A stretch of 64,000 nucleotides of DNA from Sipunculus nudus (GCA_026874595.1 CM049316.1:9042839-9106838), one strand, 5' to 3'; counted from the stretch's first letter, positions 22,746 through 36,700 are shown. Numbers and translations are program-made. The notes: generated from the letters alone by a model not told the origin.

Positions 22746-25350
22746 AGACTGTGCGCGTGGAGGAACACATATCACAGACTCGATCAATTTATTAATGATT
22801 TATTTAGAGATCCAGACATGCTTTTCGGATGTCATGTCTGGACATATTCGATGCACTCAAGTGACTGACGATCGGTATATTTTATTTCAGTCAACAGAAA
22901 CGGAAACTCGAGGTCCGGGGTTCCGTGTCACCCAGCCAGCTTTTATGTTAATGTACGGGTGGATACGAACTGGGTCGATCTATAGACACAAACAGCCAGT
23001 CGCCTTAATTAGAATGAATAAAGATCTACTACGTGTATACTTTGACTCTTTCGCACTTTGTAAATTGGTAATATGCGCGATGTCACTGTATTGAACCGCT
23101 AACTGGTTATTGTATATAGAGGTGTGGCTATAGGGTAATCAGGATGCTGGATCCTCATTTTAGGAGAAAAGAGGAATTAACACCATGAATTTATAATTTT
23201 AAATATAATAACTATATATAGAGTTTATTCTGTAGATTCCTTTTTTTTCATCCTATAGTGTTATATTAAATTTACAACAACCTCACCTTCCCGAACGACA
23301 CACATACACACAAACGCACACACAACCGCACCTTCTACATTCTTACCCTATATTTTGTCTAATTTAATGTTTACCATATCAGGGGTCGTAATAACGTCTT
23401 TCCGCCTGTCTACGACAGGCAAATATGTGCACGGAAAGGCATTTTTCATGTTGAACCAATTCGTTGAAATGGTGAGTACCTATTAGAGCCATGCGCGGGC
23501 CTCAACCCGCCCCATATTACCTATAGATGCTTTCCACATTTTTTATAGCTGCATGATATATTTATATATAAGTACTAATAAACATAACACAAAAACGAAA
23601 TAATTTCCTGCTGGTGTTCTACCTATACTACCTATATTTCCTGTATTTTCCTATAAAGGGGGGGGGTCACTGCACATTTTCATACAACAGTATTACTGTT
23701 GAAAACATTCAGTTCTTTTAACATGCATGCATGTCTGCATGACGGATGGCATGTAAACCAGAATCAGGTTTGCACAATGAGCGAAGTGTGACTGCTGTTA
23801 AGTTTGATATGATGGCAGGATGCGTCTTAGTGGAAAGGAAACTTTCTGCGGAGAGGCAAACCTTATATATATGCCTTTCCGTCGGAAAGGCGAAAAATTC
23901 TGAGAAATACGATCCCTGTCATATATCTATAAATGTTGTAGGAACCTCTCTCTGGCCACGCCAGGGTATGCACTTTTTTTTGGCTTGAACCGCCAGTAAC
24001 GATGCAAAGTGTACTAAAGTGGGGGGGGGGGGGGGGCATTTTCCTTATTTCACCATTAATCAAGATATACTAGTATTTCAAATAATATTTGGACAGGGCT
24101 ATCACAGCGCTATCTGTCGGCAACTACGATGGTGCATCACGGCAGCAAGCATCTCCGGTAGGACATATAAAAAAACGCAAATTTCTATGGCCTTTGTTCC
24201 AAATGGCCCTCTGTCATAGGTGTGTTAATGATACAAGGATAATAATCTTGCCTTCAGGTGTAAAATAATGAACGGGTAGGATGAGCTATTATATAAAAAT
24301 AAGGGTAAGGTTTGGGTGCATTTTATCAAGTCTCGACTAGAAATGGAAAAGTTTTCTTGGTACCCTTCCTGTTTGTTTATATATAGGCCATACGGAGTGA
24401 TGAACACAAGTCCTCATTTTTAGCGACTTTTTCAAGGCTGAGCTATTTTTTAATGCTCTTTTAACACAAATGGGTCATGTGTCTGTCTCTTTGTATGTCT
24501 GTTTTTGCCATATTTGCAGGGGAAGAAAACACGCAGGACTAAAATGATAGTGTTTATTAACGTAGTAGTAAAACCTAGTTGTATAATTGTGATTTTGTTT
24601 TACGGTATGACAGACGGATACTTGGGTTATTATAAACAAGAGATTCTTTTGTTATTTTTTGTCTATCTGTTAGCATATCAGCCCGTTTCCTCGCTCTCTG
24701 CTCTCTCTCTCTCTCTCCGTATATATATATAACCCCGCGGCCATGTATACATATATGTACATTTTGTTATATAGTAAATAAATAAAATGATTAAATCCGC
24801 TTATTTTTAAAAAGTGTATTTGTGTACCTTGGGTATAACGTCAATAATTGCACTTTAATAATTGCAAGTTCCAGCGTCAGCCACTTTTTTTACTCCCTGT
24901 ATACGCCCGCATGCACGTGCTCTATTTTTGATCTGTCGGGGAAAACCGGTCATTGTGAGTGTATAGACGGAGAAGTCATTGCCCGCTTATGATTAATGAA
25001 AAGCGTGCCATGGTCTTTTTTTCTGAATAAGCATATCCAAAAAACAAGCAAATTTATGAGCGTTTATACGTAGGACAAACACACGCTGCGGGAATGTCTT
25101 TATACACAGAATATATATATTACTGGTGATCCCCGGGGGGGGGGGGGGAGCTCCTCTATATATATGTGAGCATACGGAGCGTTCTCTAAAGGCAGGTGCA
25201 CGCATGGCCTATTCCGACTGCCTGATTAACTACCCCCTAACCCCCACCACCCCCCTCCCACCCCCACCCCCCCCCCCAAAAAAAAAAAAATCGAGCCCAC
25301 ACACAGCACCGCATAAGTACATATGTATATCTCGAATTAAAAACCATATA
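22744..25350. other. Intergenic region with CpG-richer patches and G runs
   Basis: 22745-23070 is GC-richer with an acceptor-like TATTTTATTTCAG near 22890 and an open frame after it, not recognised. 23404-23420 and 23872-23890 are small perfect hairpins (GCCTGTC/GACAGGC and GCCTTTCCG/CGGAAAGGC). G16 lies at 24021-24036 and G14 at 25135-25148. No gene is supported. Confidence 0.4.
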
Positions 25351-25440
25351 CAGTAAAACCTCGCCTATAGCGACCACCTCGATTTAGCGACCACCTAAAC
25401 ATAACGACCAGTCGTTCACGGTCTTAATTTTTTTATAGAT
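25351..25440 (+). mobile_element. Terminal fragment of a pogo/Tigger-like DNA transposon
   Basis: CAGTAAAACCTCGCCTATAG at 25351 is preceded by TA, the target dinucleotide of Tc1/mariner-pogo elements. CGACCACCTCGATTTAGCGACC follows in the style typical of Tigger inverted ends. The opposite end is not found nearby, so this is a solitary or truncated end. Confidence 0.6.
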
Positions 25441-26201
25441 TTTTTTTGGTGGAGCTAACCGCCTCTATTTTTTATGCTCTCTTAATCTTATCTAATTCTT
25501 AATCTAAGTATGTACATCTGGAGAGTTCCATTTCGGTTTGAAACTATACGTGACATGGCGGTGGCACTCACTTCCCTTCATTTAATTTTTGTATACTGGT
25601 GTCCCCCAGACCCGGCGTCTACCGTACCTGCGGGTGTGTACTCATCCCCATTGCTGGGTCATAACACCGAGAAAACCCCCAAAGACGCACTCGTTTGTGA
25701 GTAATACACGGCTGTGGGCTGTGGGGGGGGGGGGCATGTGAAAGACTGACACTGATCCTATTGTCCTCGGGTGCACAATACGATTGGTCGGGGTACACGT
25801 GCGATACTGGAAAATAACAGGGCGGGGCAAAGAGTTTATTTATTGTTGTAAATTTTATATATAATATACAAAGATATATACCAGGATGCTCAATCAGCAT
25901 ATTGAACTGATTCTAATAGGGTCTTTGAAGCAGTGAACATATCAGTAGTATACATATGATAAAAATACACATATACTATGAAAATACACAATATACAAGG
26001 CAAATATACAATAGAAAAGGCAAATATATTATACTTTACTCATAACAAATGCAATCCACTCGGTAAACTCATCATGAGGCTCCGCTTTTCAAACCACGCC
26101 GTTAGCTTCATTCTAACCACATTCACCTTATGATCGGGTCGCATCCCGTGAAACAGACTAGCTGTTGTGAATTAACAGTGTTGTTTTTTCTTTAGAGTTA
26201 T

Positions 26202-26266
26202 ACATATATTTATATATATATAAATATATAAATATATAAATATATATGTATATATATACATACATT
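26202..26266. repeat. TA-rich low-complexity tract
   Basis: TATATA and AAATATATA repeats with partial dyad symmetry. Confidence 0.85.
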
Positions 26267-26711
26267 TATGTAAAGCAAGCACATGGCCATATAGGTACCC
26301 TCCCCCTTCCCGCCCCCACCAACAGAAATAAAAAAAGTATTTTTATCGGGAGTTTCAGAGTTTTAGAGAAAATGCCCCAGCAGGAAATTTTCACAGAAAA
26401 TGCTCAAGAGGCAAACTAAATTGAAGTTGTGTGATAGCAGGCCTATATAAAAAATGGCCTTTATACAGAGTATAATCCATCCAAACACAGAATGATCCCA
26501 ATAGTAATTATGGTACAATCAATACACTTTCAAATCGTATTCCTTTATATTAAAAGTAATATACTAGAATTCAATTAACCCTGATAAACAATGAATTGTT
26601 GGCTTCGCCGTAATAACGTGAACAGTTCTCCCTTAATTGACTACTATCACTAACTATTAATACTATCAGCTTGTTTTAATTTTAACCAATGATGTTTTAA
26701 TGCTGTTCCAG

Positions 26712-26786
26712 GGCTTTCAAAACGAAGAAAATTTGGAGAGTCTGGGACTCTCAGTCCAAAATTATGATGGGTCAAATGAGCTTTTG
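26712..26786 (+). CDS. Weak candidate small exon (plus strand), unknown product
   Basis: 75 nt, 25 open codons beginning GFQNEENLESLGLSV, bounded by a good acceptor (TAATGCTGTTCCAG) and a consensus donor (GTGAGT), phase 0 at both ends. The minus strand is open here too. The peptide is not recognised. It could belong, with 27151-27246, to a gene ending just upstream of CIMIP1, or be a coincidence of splice-like signals. Confidence 0.2.
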
Positions 26787-27150
26787 GTGAGTCCCAAGGG
26801 GAGGGATCTATGTCAAAGTTTCCAGGGTTATGTAAAATTGATATTTTTTTTACCCATATCACATTTATCTTAGCCATATACTAAATAGATGTCGTATAGT
26901 GTGATTATTTAATTATAATTAAATTTAATTGCATTGACAGTTGTGTGCACAATGTTGAGCCTGTCGGTCTGCAACCAGATGATTTTCTTTCATGCTTAGA
27001 GTTTCTTGTAGGGGCATATATGTATTAATTTTTAAGTATTTATTGTTTTTTTTTTTATCATTTATTCTTATTGTTATTATAAGTATAATTATTGTAATTG
27101 TAATTGTTATTTTTATTATTATTATTATTTATTTTTTTTTATTTCTGCAG

Positions 27151-27246
27151 TCTGGTATCCAAATCATGTTTATGGATAATCGTTCGACTACAGCACCACA
27201 CATATCTGGTGACTCCTGCCAGTGTGACATAAACACCATCCAGTAG
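27151..27246 (+). CDS. Weak candidate terminal exon (plus strand), unknown product
   Basis: It follows a long pyrimidine tract ending TTTCTGCAG, is in phase 0 and is open for 31 codons (starting SGIQIMFMDNR) to TAG. The phase is compatible with the candidate exon at 26712-26786. It lies about 400 bp before the CIMIP1 ATG, so it could instead be promoter sequence with a chance acceptor. Confidence 0.18.
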   Translation, partial: SGIQIMFMDNRSTTAPHISGDSCQCDINTIQ

Positions 27247-27299
27247 ACGCGATGACATCATAAATTAATATTCATTAGGTCATGACCCGGCGATCTAGA

Positions 27300-27647
27300 G
27301 CGTTCCGTTGCCATGACACTTACCCCTCCGTGACCTTATTCCGTGATACAATATGGCAGGTGCTAGGTGAGAGTGTGAAACTCAAGATAAACAACACCAA
27401 CAGTTACACAGCTCAGTGATTACATGTAAAATCTACAGCGGTAAATAACATTATTGTCGTCAGAGTAACTGGTAACACTTAAGTTAGGGGCCGACACTGC
27501 GGTAGATGACTACGGCGAGCGCAAAAGATTTGACGTGTTTACCTTGCAAGTTTGTTTACCGGCCCTGCACACATCTCACTCAGTCTCTGTGGGAACACTC
27601 CTGAGTCCTGTGTTATCGTCCGACATTGTCTCTTGACCAGAAAAACC
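27300..27647 (+). promoter_or_regulatory. Putative CIMIP1 promoter and 5' UTR with forkhead and X-box-like motifs
   Basis: Visible motifs are ATAAACA at 27387-27393, GTAAATA at 27441-27447 and TGTTTAC (reverse of GTAAACA) at 27553-27559. All fit the forkhead core RTAAAYA. GTTGCCATGACAC at 27307-27319 matches the left half of the RFX X-box (GTTRCC-AT-GGYAAC) and part of the right half. RFX and FOXJ1 are the known drivers of motile-cilium genes, so the combination suits this gene. The segment is more CpG-rich than its surroundings. No TATA box is obvious. The function is inferred. Confidence 0.5.
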
Positions 27648-27721
27648 ATGGCTGACGCAAAAAAACAGGCCCAGGGTATGGCGGTTGCAGGTCGAAATTA
27701 TGTTGCACAGGACCAGATATG
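27648..27721 (+). CDS. CIMIP1: CIMIP1 exon 1 (coding part)
   Basis: Codes for 24 residues plus two bases of a Trp codon. It opens MADAKKQAQG and ends with the family motif QDQIW, whose Trp codon is split (TG|G) by the donor GTAAGA. The start lies in AAAAACCATGG. A CAG just before the ATG (27638-27640) could act as an acceptor for an upstream non-coding exon, so the true 5' end is open. Confidence 0.88.
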
Positions 27722-30700
27722 GTAAGATTACACACCTTTTGCCAAAGGTTCAGTTTCAGTTTTACCTGTAATAATAATTACTGTAATTTTACATATATTG
27801 TAGTGCTGAAATGGTATATTATAAATATACCCTTATAAATAAGCCCTTGTTCTCATATTCATTTTGTTGTGGAATCCACAACTGTGATTTGATGGAGAGG
27901 AGCAAAGCAAATATGAATAAAGCGTATTTGGACTAGCCCAATTAAATCGGACTCAATACTATCAGGCCTGATAGTATTGCTGATAGTATTGAGTCCAATT
28001 TAATCGGGCTATATTTTGACGAGACAAATATTCATTCAGCTCATACCTCCACCAATTCAGATGAAGCCCCTTATTGAACCAATCAAATAACCGCATATGT
28101 GTGGCATAGGTATCCAGGATACCACTGAAAAAAGATAAAAGGTAAAAACACCAGAACAGTCCCATGCTGAAAAAAAAAATTATAAAATCACATGTTATGT
28201 TTATGACATTGAAGTGTTTGTAATATGGGGCAGAAAATTGTTATTTATTTAAATGACCAAGGCATTAAGATTTATATTATTAATGGATGAAAACAGAACT
28301 GACTTTTAACATTTACACCGGGCTTGTATTGTCCTGGCTATGAGAAAGCCAGAGCATGCAGACAGATTATGCTTTTTAGGACATTTCCCTTCTAGTCAAT
28401 ATATAAAGTGTGAAAATGCTTTTGAAGTAGTATGCAGTATATACATTCAATAAAAATATCTTTGTTTTATCCTGAATATTACACTTTTTAGCATTGTCTT
28501 GGGCTCTGACTCAGCATTTGCTGAGGGAGAAAGCACAGAAGCCAGGGCTACCAATCAGATAATTTTTTTATAAATTTTCCTATGCCTGTCCTTTAACAAA
28601 ATGTAAATAAAATCCATGGAGAAAATTTTCTAATAAAATATGGGTGAGCTCAATCTAATTTGATGTACTAATTATGTAGACCCATTAGTGATGAGCAGAG
28701 AGATGCTGTATCCTGCCCATAAATGCCCAGTGGTCAGGGCTGCAGGATAGACTGTTCAGTACATAAAGTCAATTAATCAGAAAATAATGCTATGTCCACT
28801 GTTTATATCTATCCCTACCTATGTTTAGTGATATTATGTACCCTGCATTACAAAAAAATTGGACACTCAGTCCATTCTGAACATATATACACCAGGGGTA
28901 AATCAAGGTGATTTAGCACCTGACCAGTGCAGGCTGATCGGGTGCTATTCATGTGGACAGGCGAAAGCTTCTGACCCAAACAATTTCCCAAATATATTGG
29001 GAATTCAAAAATTGTTTCAATATGTTACATTTAGTTTAATGCAATTATTAGTATGCATTCAAATAAATCAAGTAACCTAGGGTTGGACAGCTTTAAACAA
29101 AAGGACAGCATTTAAGCAAAATATACAGAACATGACCTGAAATTAAAATCATCATGATATACAGGGGTCAATACTTTGGGGTTGCAGTGGGTGTGCACCT
29201 ATTCTTTTTTTACCTACAAATGTAGGAAATAATATATTCCAAAAGCTGAAAGTCAGTGCCATGTTCAGTGTCTCACCTCATTTTTCTGTATACTTCTGCT
29301 TGGAAAAGTTATGTATTTAAGTCTACTTCGAATCCATGCACATTGGTTTGCCTGTATCACAGTAAAGACTCTCCCCACCCCCCCCCCCCACCCCCACCCC
29401 CTGTTTTTATATGATGCTTGATCCACCCCTGAGGTATCAGTTTATCCTAACCCTTCACAAAATTCATCAAATTTTATGTAAACTTGCACACAGACAAACC
29501 AAATAAACAAAGGTATACTTAGTACAACTCATCACCTGATTTTGATAGACTAGCATCTAAAACCACACATTCATGCAAGGATCAAGCCATTTTCTTATGA
29601 CTATATATACAAGTTCTTGATTCTAGATAGGCTTAAAAATAGTCACAGGCTGATATAAACTCAAACTTGGCACTACAGTAACCGGACACATATAGTCAAG
29701 TACTGTCAATATTATGCATCACAAATTCTTGCTAGCTCTTAGACACCTGAACATATTTACCTTGTGGATATTTCCTGTCAGTCACTGAGTTTGTTTAGCT
29801 GAGTAGACAGTCAGTTCCTTGCCAGGTAACATGTAACTATCTTAAGTCTCTATGACAGCAGTTCATGGTAACAGCATTTATGAAATATAACATGCATGCA
29901 CAAAATCTTCAAGAGCCAAACAAAGCAGGTTATGTTGTCATACCAATCTGGTGTCTGATGTATGTCAGTTATATAGAGTTTTTTCCAAATCATTTATGTT
30001 TTTATGATACATTTATATTGCTTACTTAGAACAGACTTATGCAGTGTTGTTCTGCTCTCCCACAATCCTTCTTCAAGGGCTATACAGAATTACAGTTCAT
30101 TTAAAGAATGTTGCATTGGATGATTTAACGAAAAAATACTTCTTTAAGATTAAGATTAAAGAAGCATTTCAAAATATGTAATAATAATAAATTAATAATA
30201 AATAAGTATTACTCAACTCTCATACTGAAAAAAAGCTATTCTGCCTTTTTTTATACTTTTGAAGAGTTATTAATTTACCTTTATGTAGGAAATACCGATG
30301 CATGATAACAATATGGTGATTTGCATAATAATGCTGGTACATTTGCATATCAGCAGTATTGAGAAACTCTGATACAAAATGAAGAATGACACCTTTTTTA
30401 CCTTTTGTTTTATACTTTTGAGACTAAAGGATGAAACTTGTTTTGTCTTTTGTTTAAATACTTTTAAAGAGTTAATTTTTAGGAATAATGTCTATAATTC
30501 TACCTTTGCAAGGACACAGCAACACTCCATTGTAAGTGATGGAGTGTTACCTTTAGTGCTTTTAACAAGGTATTTTCAACTACCGGAAGTATATTGACCA
30601 TTTATCAGTAAAATAAGTTGAGACATTGTATCTTAAAAGAATAAATGTTAATATAGATGTGTATAAATGCGTGTTGCATAAAACTGTACCGGTAATGATA

Positions 30701-33700
30701 CATACTCTCACAATAAGATCCATGTTTATTTTGTGATACTTAACTCATGATACAATACATAATACGTTACATATAAGTAGTATCAAAGTTCAGATTCGAA
30801 ATCATCATGCTTTTTTTATAAGGTGCACAATGTCAATACAAATTTAACTTTGTCTTGCAATTTATCAGTGCGTCAGTGAATGGTTAACAGCTCTAGTGAT
30901 GTGGTAAAGAAAATATATGATTAGACCGCACACAAAAAAATATAGTTCTTTGGACAAAAATTAGATGTGAATGGGTAAATCTTTTTTTCACACCTTGAGA
31001 TAGAATGTGTGGAATTTTGTCAGTTTGCCTAGAGAATACAAAACATTTGCTCCAGTTCATGTATTAGTGTATATATTCAAAATAAAATTCAGTCTATTTT
31101 TCATTCCTTTAAGATTTTTTTTAGGAATTTGTGCCATAGCATAGATTAGTAATGTAACCAAGGACCTAGTCTCCAATTGCAAAAAAAAAAAAATACAAAT
31201 TTCACCCACAAAAAATGGGAGTGGTAAGTACATAGAACAATAATTTTTTTATGGCCTTAAGTATAATTCCATAGGGCTTTATGTTTAGCAGAATAATGAA
31301 CTCTACCCATTTTTTATGTAAAAAACACCATGCAGATCCCCTTGACCAAGTGTTCTCACTCAATCCAAAATCACAAAAAAAATCATGAAGGGCTGTATTA
31401 TAAAACCAGTGTAGCTGTGACAGCCAATGCTGCTAGTAGACAGCTGTACGTAGCAGCATTAATTCGGTGCCATAATAAATGGACAAGCAACCCATTACAT
31501 TACTATTGTGCAGTAAGAGATAAATTCTCTGAATCACTGGCTTAAGATGAATTCTTTATACAAGATAATTATATCACCCTCTCAAGCTGAATTTGCTGAG
31601 AGATTTTTCAGCCTACCTATTTACTTGTGGTTGTAGGCAGGGTCAGTAGCTTTTGCTGACCTCTTTTGTTAAGATTGTGCTTATGGTCTGACATTAGCAT
31701 ATATACTTGTCACGGCATGAAATTGATATGTCTGAGACTGACAGATTCTGATTATGCCCCCATAACTTGAGGGAAAATGTACTCCTCTGTCAGAAACTTC
31801 ATCCTAGTTTCTGAAAATTTATTAGCTGTCATGTGACAAACCTAAAATTACAGTCCAGAGGATTGACTGAGCAGTGCTGTTTACATCATGTCAGTGCACA
31901 TACTTAAGCTGTTTAGAATTCCGACATGTCATTATTACATCAAACGTCACCATTATGATAAACATTTTCCAGTGCCAAATTCGAGAGAAACTGAGTATTT
32001 TCTTTCACTCCAAACATTAAGATGGAAATATGATAATCATACCTGTTGACATCTTGTCAATGTCATATGCAACAAATCAGTTTGTGAAATATCCAAAACA
32101 TCCACACACTACTTTCTGTGTGCTGTCATATAAATAAGGGCTCATTGTGATTAAAAACTCTCCAGGCACTCACTTTTAAATATGAATCTTAAGATATCTT
32201 TTTCTTATACATTAATAAATTGTTATTCCCTGCAACAATTAATTGAAGAATTTCCTGTTTACGTAAATAATTGAAAGTTCACATTTCACATATAGTATGT
32301 CTGTAACCTTTCTAAAACATGCACTTCTCTATTACAGACAACAAACCTAGTCAAGTCAGTGTCTGCAGTATAGATGTTTCACTGTATGTGCAATTTTGTG
32401 CAATAGCTGTGAAACTTGGCTGGAGCGCTGTAGGTTTTAACAAGCTGTATATAAAACCAATGGATATGTTTTTGACATTTTTTTTTCTTTTATCTCACAA
32501 ACCCGGTTGTTGGACAGACTTATTACACTGCTATTCTAAGGAGTTGCATTGTAGTGGATTGACATTTTTACTTCCCTGACAGTGTCTCAGTAATTGTGGA
32601 GCAGACATACTGGTATTAAATTGACATTTCTACTTGGCCGATGTTTATTCGATCCTCCCCACAAAAATGGACTGTAGTGGAATGTTATTTGTTTCGGCTC
32701 GAGTACAATAATAGGCCCTAAAATAACTTGGTGAAGCAATTTTATGCATTGTGTCGAATTGTATTTAATCTGGGTATAATCCTGTTTAATTATCAGCAAG
32801 TCTAAAGCCTGTATGTTGTATTTCAGGTAAAATTGCTAAAACAGACATGACAATCTTTTTCTCAACTGATATGCTGAAATGAGAGCCCTTTCTTTTTCAT
32901 GATTGTATGAGCTGACATGTTATGCTCAGTACAGAAAGTGGAATGTCGTAATTCGTTAAGCCTGACAGGTAGTTTGTGACACCTGCACTTATCATACCTG
33001 TGTTAATTAATCACTCTGAACTTAACAGGATGGGGTGAACATGAAGTGCACCTGAATAATAAATGTCCAGAGAGTAACAAACAGAATGGCAATGCCACAC
33101 TTCATACAAATATGTTTCATTTATAGGAATGGGATGTTTCATTCTGAAACTGTTTGCTTTATCCTGTACAGAAGTGGAAGTATACTTGCAACAGGCACAA
33201 TCAGTGATGCAAAACAAACATAATATGTATGTCACCATGTTTCTTCTCCTTGTTCACAAGTCTTGTTGTTGTAATTGGACACACACAGACTTTGTTTACT
33301 CTTACAAAGGAAAAAAAACGACATATAAAACAAGAGCACCACAAATGTGCATAATACGCCAGTCGTGTATCTGGTGAATTCTGACCTCATTAAATATGCA
33401 TGAATTTTGATGAGATCATAATGCAGGTGAGAAACTCTATTGGTAAATATGTATAATGAATTTAATGAAAATCCATAGGATTTTTTGTAAGTAACCAAGG
33501 TGCCACCGAATGTGACCTCTGATCTCATTAAATATGCATAGATTTTGCTGGAAATCAAACTTAGGTGAGATAATTTGATTAATAATTCTGATGAGTTTGA
33601 TCAAAATCCTTCATAAGTTATCGTGGCAACACCACAAAGTAGCCTAGTGACCCGTGACCTTATTAAATATGCATATATGTTGCCCATAATCGAACTCAGC

Positions 33701-36700
33701 GTAAATAATCTGTTAGGAAGTAGTTATGGTAAGTTCCATGAAAATCCATCAAAGCCTGGTAAGTTATCTCAGCAACACTAAAGTTAAAGGATGGAAGGAC
33801 AGACGGTGAGTATACCATAAAATACTCCCGTCATATGACGGGCGTAAAACAAGTGAAATGAAGATAGTTTATCAACATTATTTAACTGAGAACTTCATCT
33901 GAAGGGTCACACAATTCCACATTCTCCTTACAGATTGAGTTTATTAAGTCAATTAGAAATGTCACATGCCTTCGCTCACAGCGTTTCTTTTTTATCCACA
34001 TGTTTTCTTTGCATGATTCTGTTCAAGCCACAGGAAAGTCTCTCAAGAGATGTGTGTTTTGAGCAGTGTATAATATTAATATTTTTCTCATTTCCTTTTC
34101 AGGAAAGACCACATAAACCATGAAACCTCAGCTGCCAAAACGTGGCCAGAAAACTGGGATTTTCTCACACAGAAGTATACTGACGTAAGTGTAGCAAGAT
34201 TATCATCACTCTGATGCTCCTCTTACTGATGATACAGTGTAGGATATGATACAGTGATGTAGTCAAGTCCTCACCATCCGTGTCAGAGTGCAAGTCCAAG
34301 TGTCAATCCTTGAGGTCGAAGTCCACCTCCCTTGAGTCTGAGTCATTTAGAACCTGAGTCCCAAGTTCGAATCTGAGTCCGATATCAATCCCTTATTTAA
34401 AGAAATTTCATATGGAAATGTGAGATTTTCATGTGTATTTTCATGTTAGTGTACACATGCTTTTTACTTTTAATTTTCAATAACATTTAGCTCCTGATGC
34501 AGAACCAAAGCTGGGTATATGTTGTCTTATTTTTTTTTATATTCTTTGTGTAATAATTCACAGACATATATGTACTGGTAATGCTTTATAGTGTGTGACA
34601 TTTATCATCTACTGTTCTCTTGATGGATGATGGACTCAGCCTGATTTCTTGAGTTCCCACCTCTGGACCCAGTTCTAAGTCTGAGCCCAGTACCTTGAGG
34701 CAGAATCCCTTAAAAAGTAGACTCAAATCCTGCAGATTAGATTAAGAATTAGATAAGACGACATAAAAAATGGAGGCAGTTACCTCCAAAAATTAGACAA
34801 AAAAGAGGTTAAAAAGCACAGACAAATAGACCTATCAATGACCACGCATAATCATAAATAAAAAATGCTGTAGGTACTAGGAGGAGACTGAAGCGGAATC
34901 AAAGATTACATGATGACATTTGGCTTGTGTCTGTCAGAGCTGTCTGGTTATGACCCACATATGACATGAAATGTTATCTGTGTGTCAGGCTCTGTATGTA
35001 GCATTAAACCTGCAGCAGAAAATCAGTCTCATGTTGTCCAGATTTATTTACTTATAGCCAACACATACATTTACAAAGTTATGCATGTTGCCTCTGTGCT
35101 TCTCTCTAATCTTTTATTATAAGAGACATCCAAAGCTGTACAACATCCATCTATCCATCACTTACAATCATCTGTTCTTAGAGCAGCATCCTTCAAGATG
35201 ATTCAGTGTTAGCTATATATTACATCCCGCATCATTTACCGGCCAACATATGTTCCAGATCAGCCTGTTTTAGTGTTAAGTCTTACAGCATAAAGTGTGT
35301 GGTCAGTTATGAGAGCATGCAAAAATGGCTGGTTTTGTAAAAGGTTGGATCAAGGGCTGGCATGTTAAAGTTTTTTATCACTTTATCCAGTGAGGTTTGA
35401 TTTAAGTTTTGTTCTCAGCCTTACCCGTCCTGGTGATATATATTTCTAGTTAGATGTCATGAAAATTTTGTTTAACTTAGATGTGCTGGGCTTAACATTA
35501 AAGTTTGAAAATACTTGGTCATTCTTGTCATGAAACATTAACTTGCCCTACAAAAAATCAATGATAAACACAGTGTAGGTTTCTTTGTTTTTGTAATTAT
35601 GTTCCTTTTCGATTTGTACAGATAAATATACAGGTAATTTAAGATAATTAGGTATTATCAAAATGATTTCTCTAAGAAAGAAAATTGCTTTTAAAAAATG
35701 AATAGGTACTTGGTTCAGATTCAGACCTTTTGATAACGTACTAGTATTGACATTCCATCAAAAATTTTTAATCAGACAAGAGCTAGAGCAACATTTATAG
35801 ATTTATCTGAAAGTTTTCCAATTTGCTGTCTCTTTGTGACAGTTCTGTCAATATTCTAGACATGTAAATGTACATGTACAAATTTGTTTGTAGAATATTC
35901 CATATCTTGCCTACATTGTAAAGTTAATTGGCTGTGATATTTTTGTCTTAGGTCTGCAAGTTTCATTTTCATGGCTTCACTGTTCCACACACACACAATA
36001 TTTATCTGTATATATAGACAGAAAAAATTTCCACCTGCCAGTGTAGAGTAAAATATATATTTGACGCTAAAGGATTTTTTACCAGCCCCAACATTTTTCT
36101 AATTGTAAACCCCTATTTTCAGTAATATGTTTGAAAACAGGTTTATACAAATTTTTATACTTTGTAGAACTCCTTTAAAGAACCTTTTTTGACATATAAA
36201 AAAAGTAGTTAGTCTTGCAGTTATTTATTCAGAACCTCAGAATGGCAGATTATCAGACCCTGTAAAAATAAAACTTCTGCTGAAGGGGGCCAGGGCTATT
36301 GAAATTTGGCAGACCTCTCCTTCAAGTTTGAGTACATTATGGCGTTTTGGTGCAAATATATGTATATGGATTATAATGTTATACAACAAGTTCTGTGCCT
36401 ACATTTATAAGAGTATATAGCTGTTGGGATAGGATATAAACTAATAATGAAACCTTGAAAGTGTCCCAATAATGAACCCCTCCAGGACCTCCCAGGTAAA
36501 ATGAGCACATCCCAGCTCATTGTGAAAACAACTCTTGTTTAATTAATCTTTGCATGCATGGAAAGTTTACTTTCCTGCACTCATTGTTTTTTTTCTTTTT
36601 TTAATAAAAAAGTCATTTGGAATTCTTTGACATTTTTTAAAGGCGCTTCAAAGAGAAAAATGAAACATGCCATCTTTGCATGGTAATATACTGCAGCACT

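Larger units (their letters stand above)
27722..34102 (+). other. CIMIP1 intron 1 (6.4 kb)
   Basis: Phase-2 intron with GT-AG ends. It holds a 78-bp near-perfect palindrome close to its 5' end (27934-28011), a C-rich run at about 29378-29400, and a roughly 530-bp interspersed repeat near its 3' end (33327-33853). No other coding exon or RNA gene is apparent; the remainder looks like unstructured AT-rich sequence. Confidence 0.85.

Noticed and set aside
22568-23094. Ile-Tyr repeat frames and the open tail after 22893
   Set aside because: The first part is a TA microsatellite. The tail has an acceptor-like CAG but no matching donor or recognisable peptide.
34365-34385. tRNA B-box-like GTTCGAATC
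   Set aside because: No A-box or cloverleaf around it; it belongs to the AAGTCC/GAGTC repeat.
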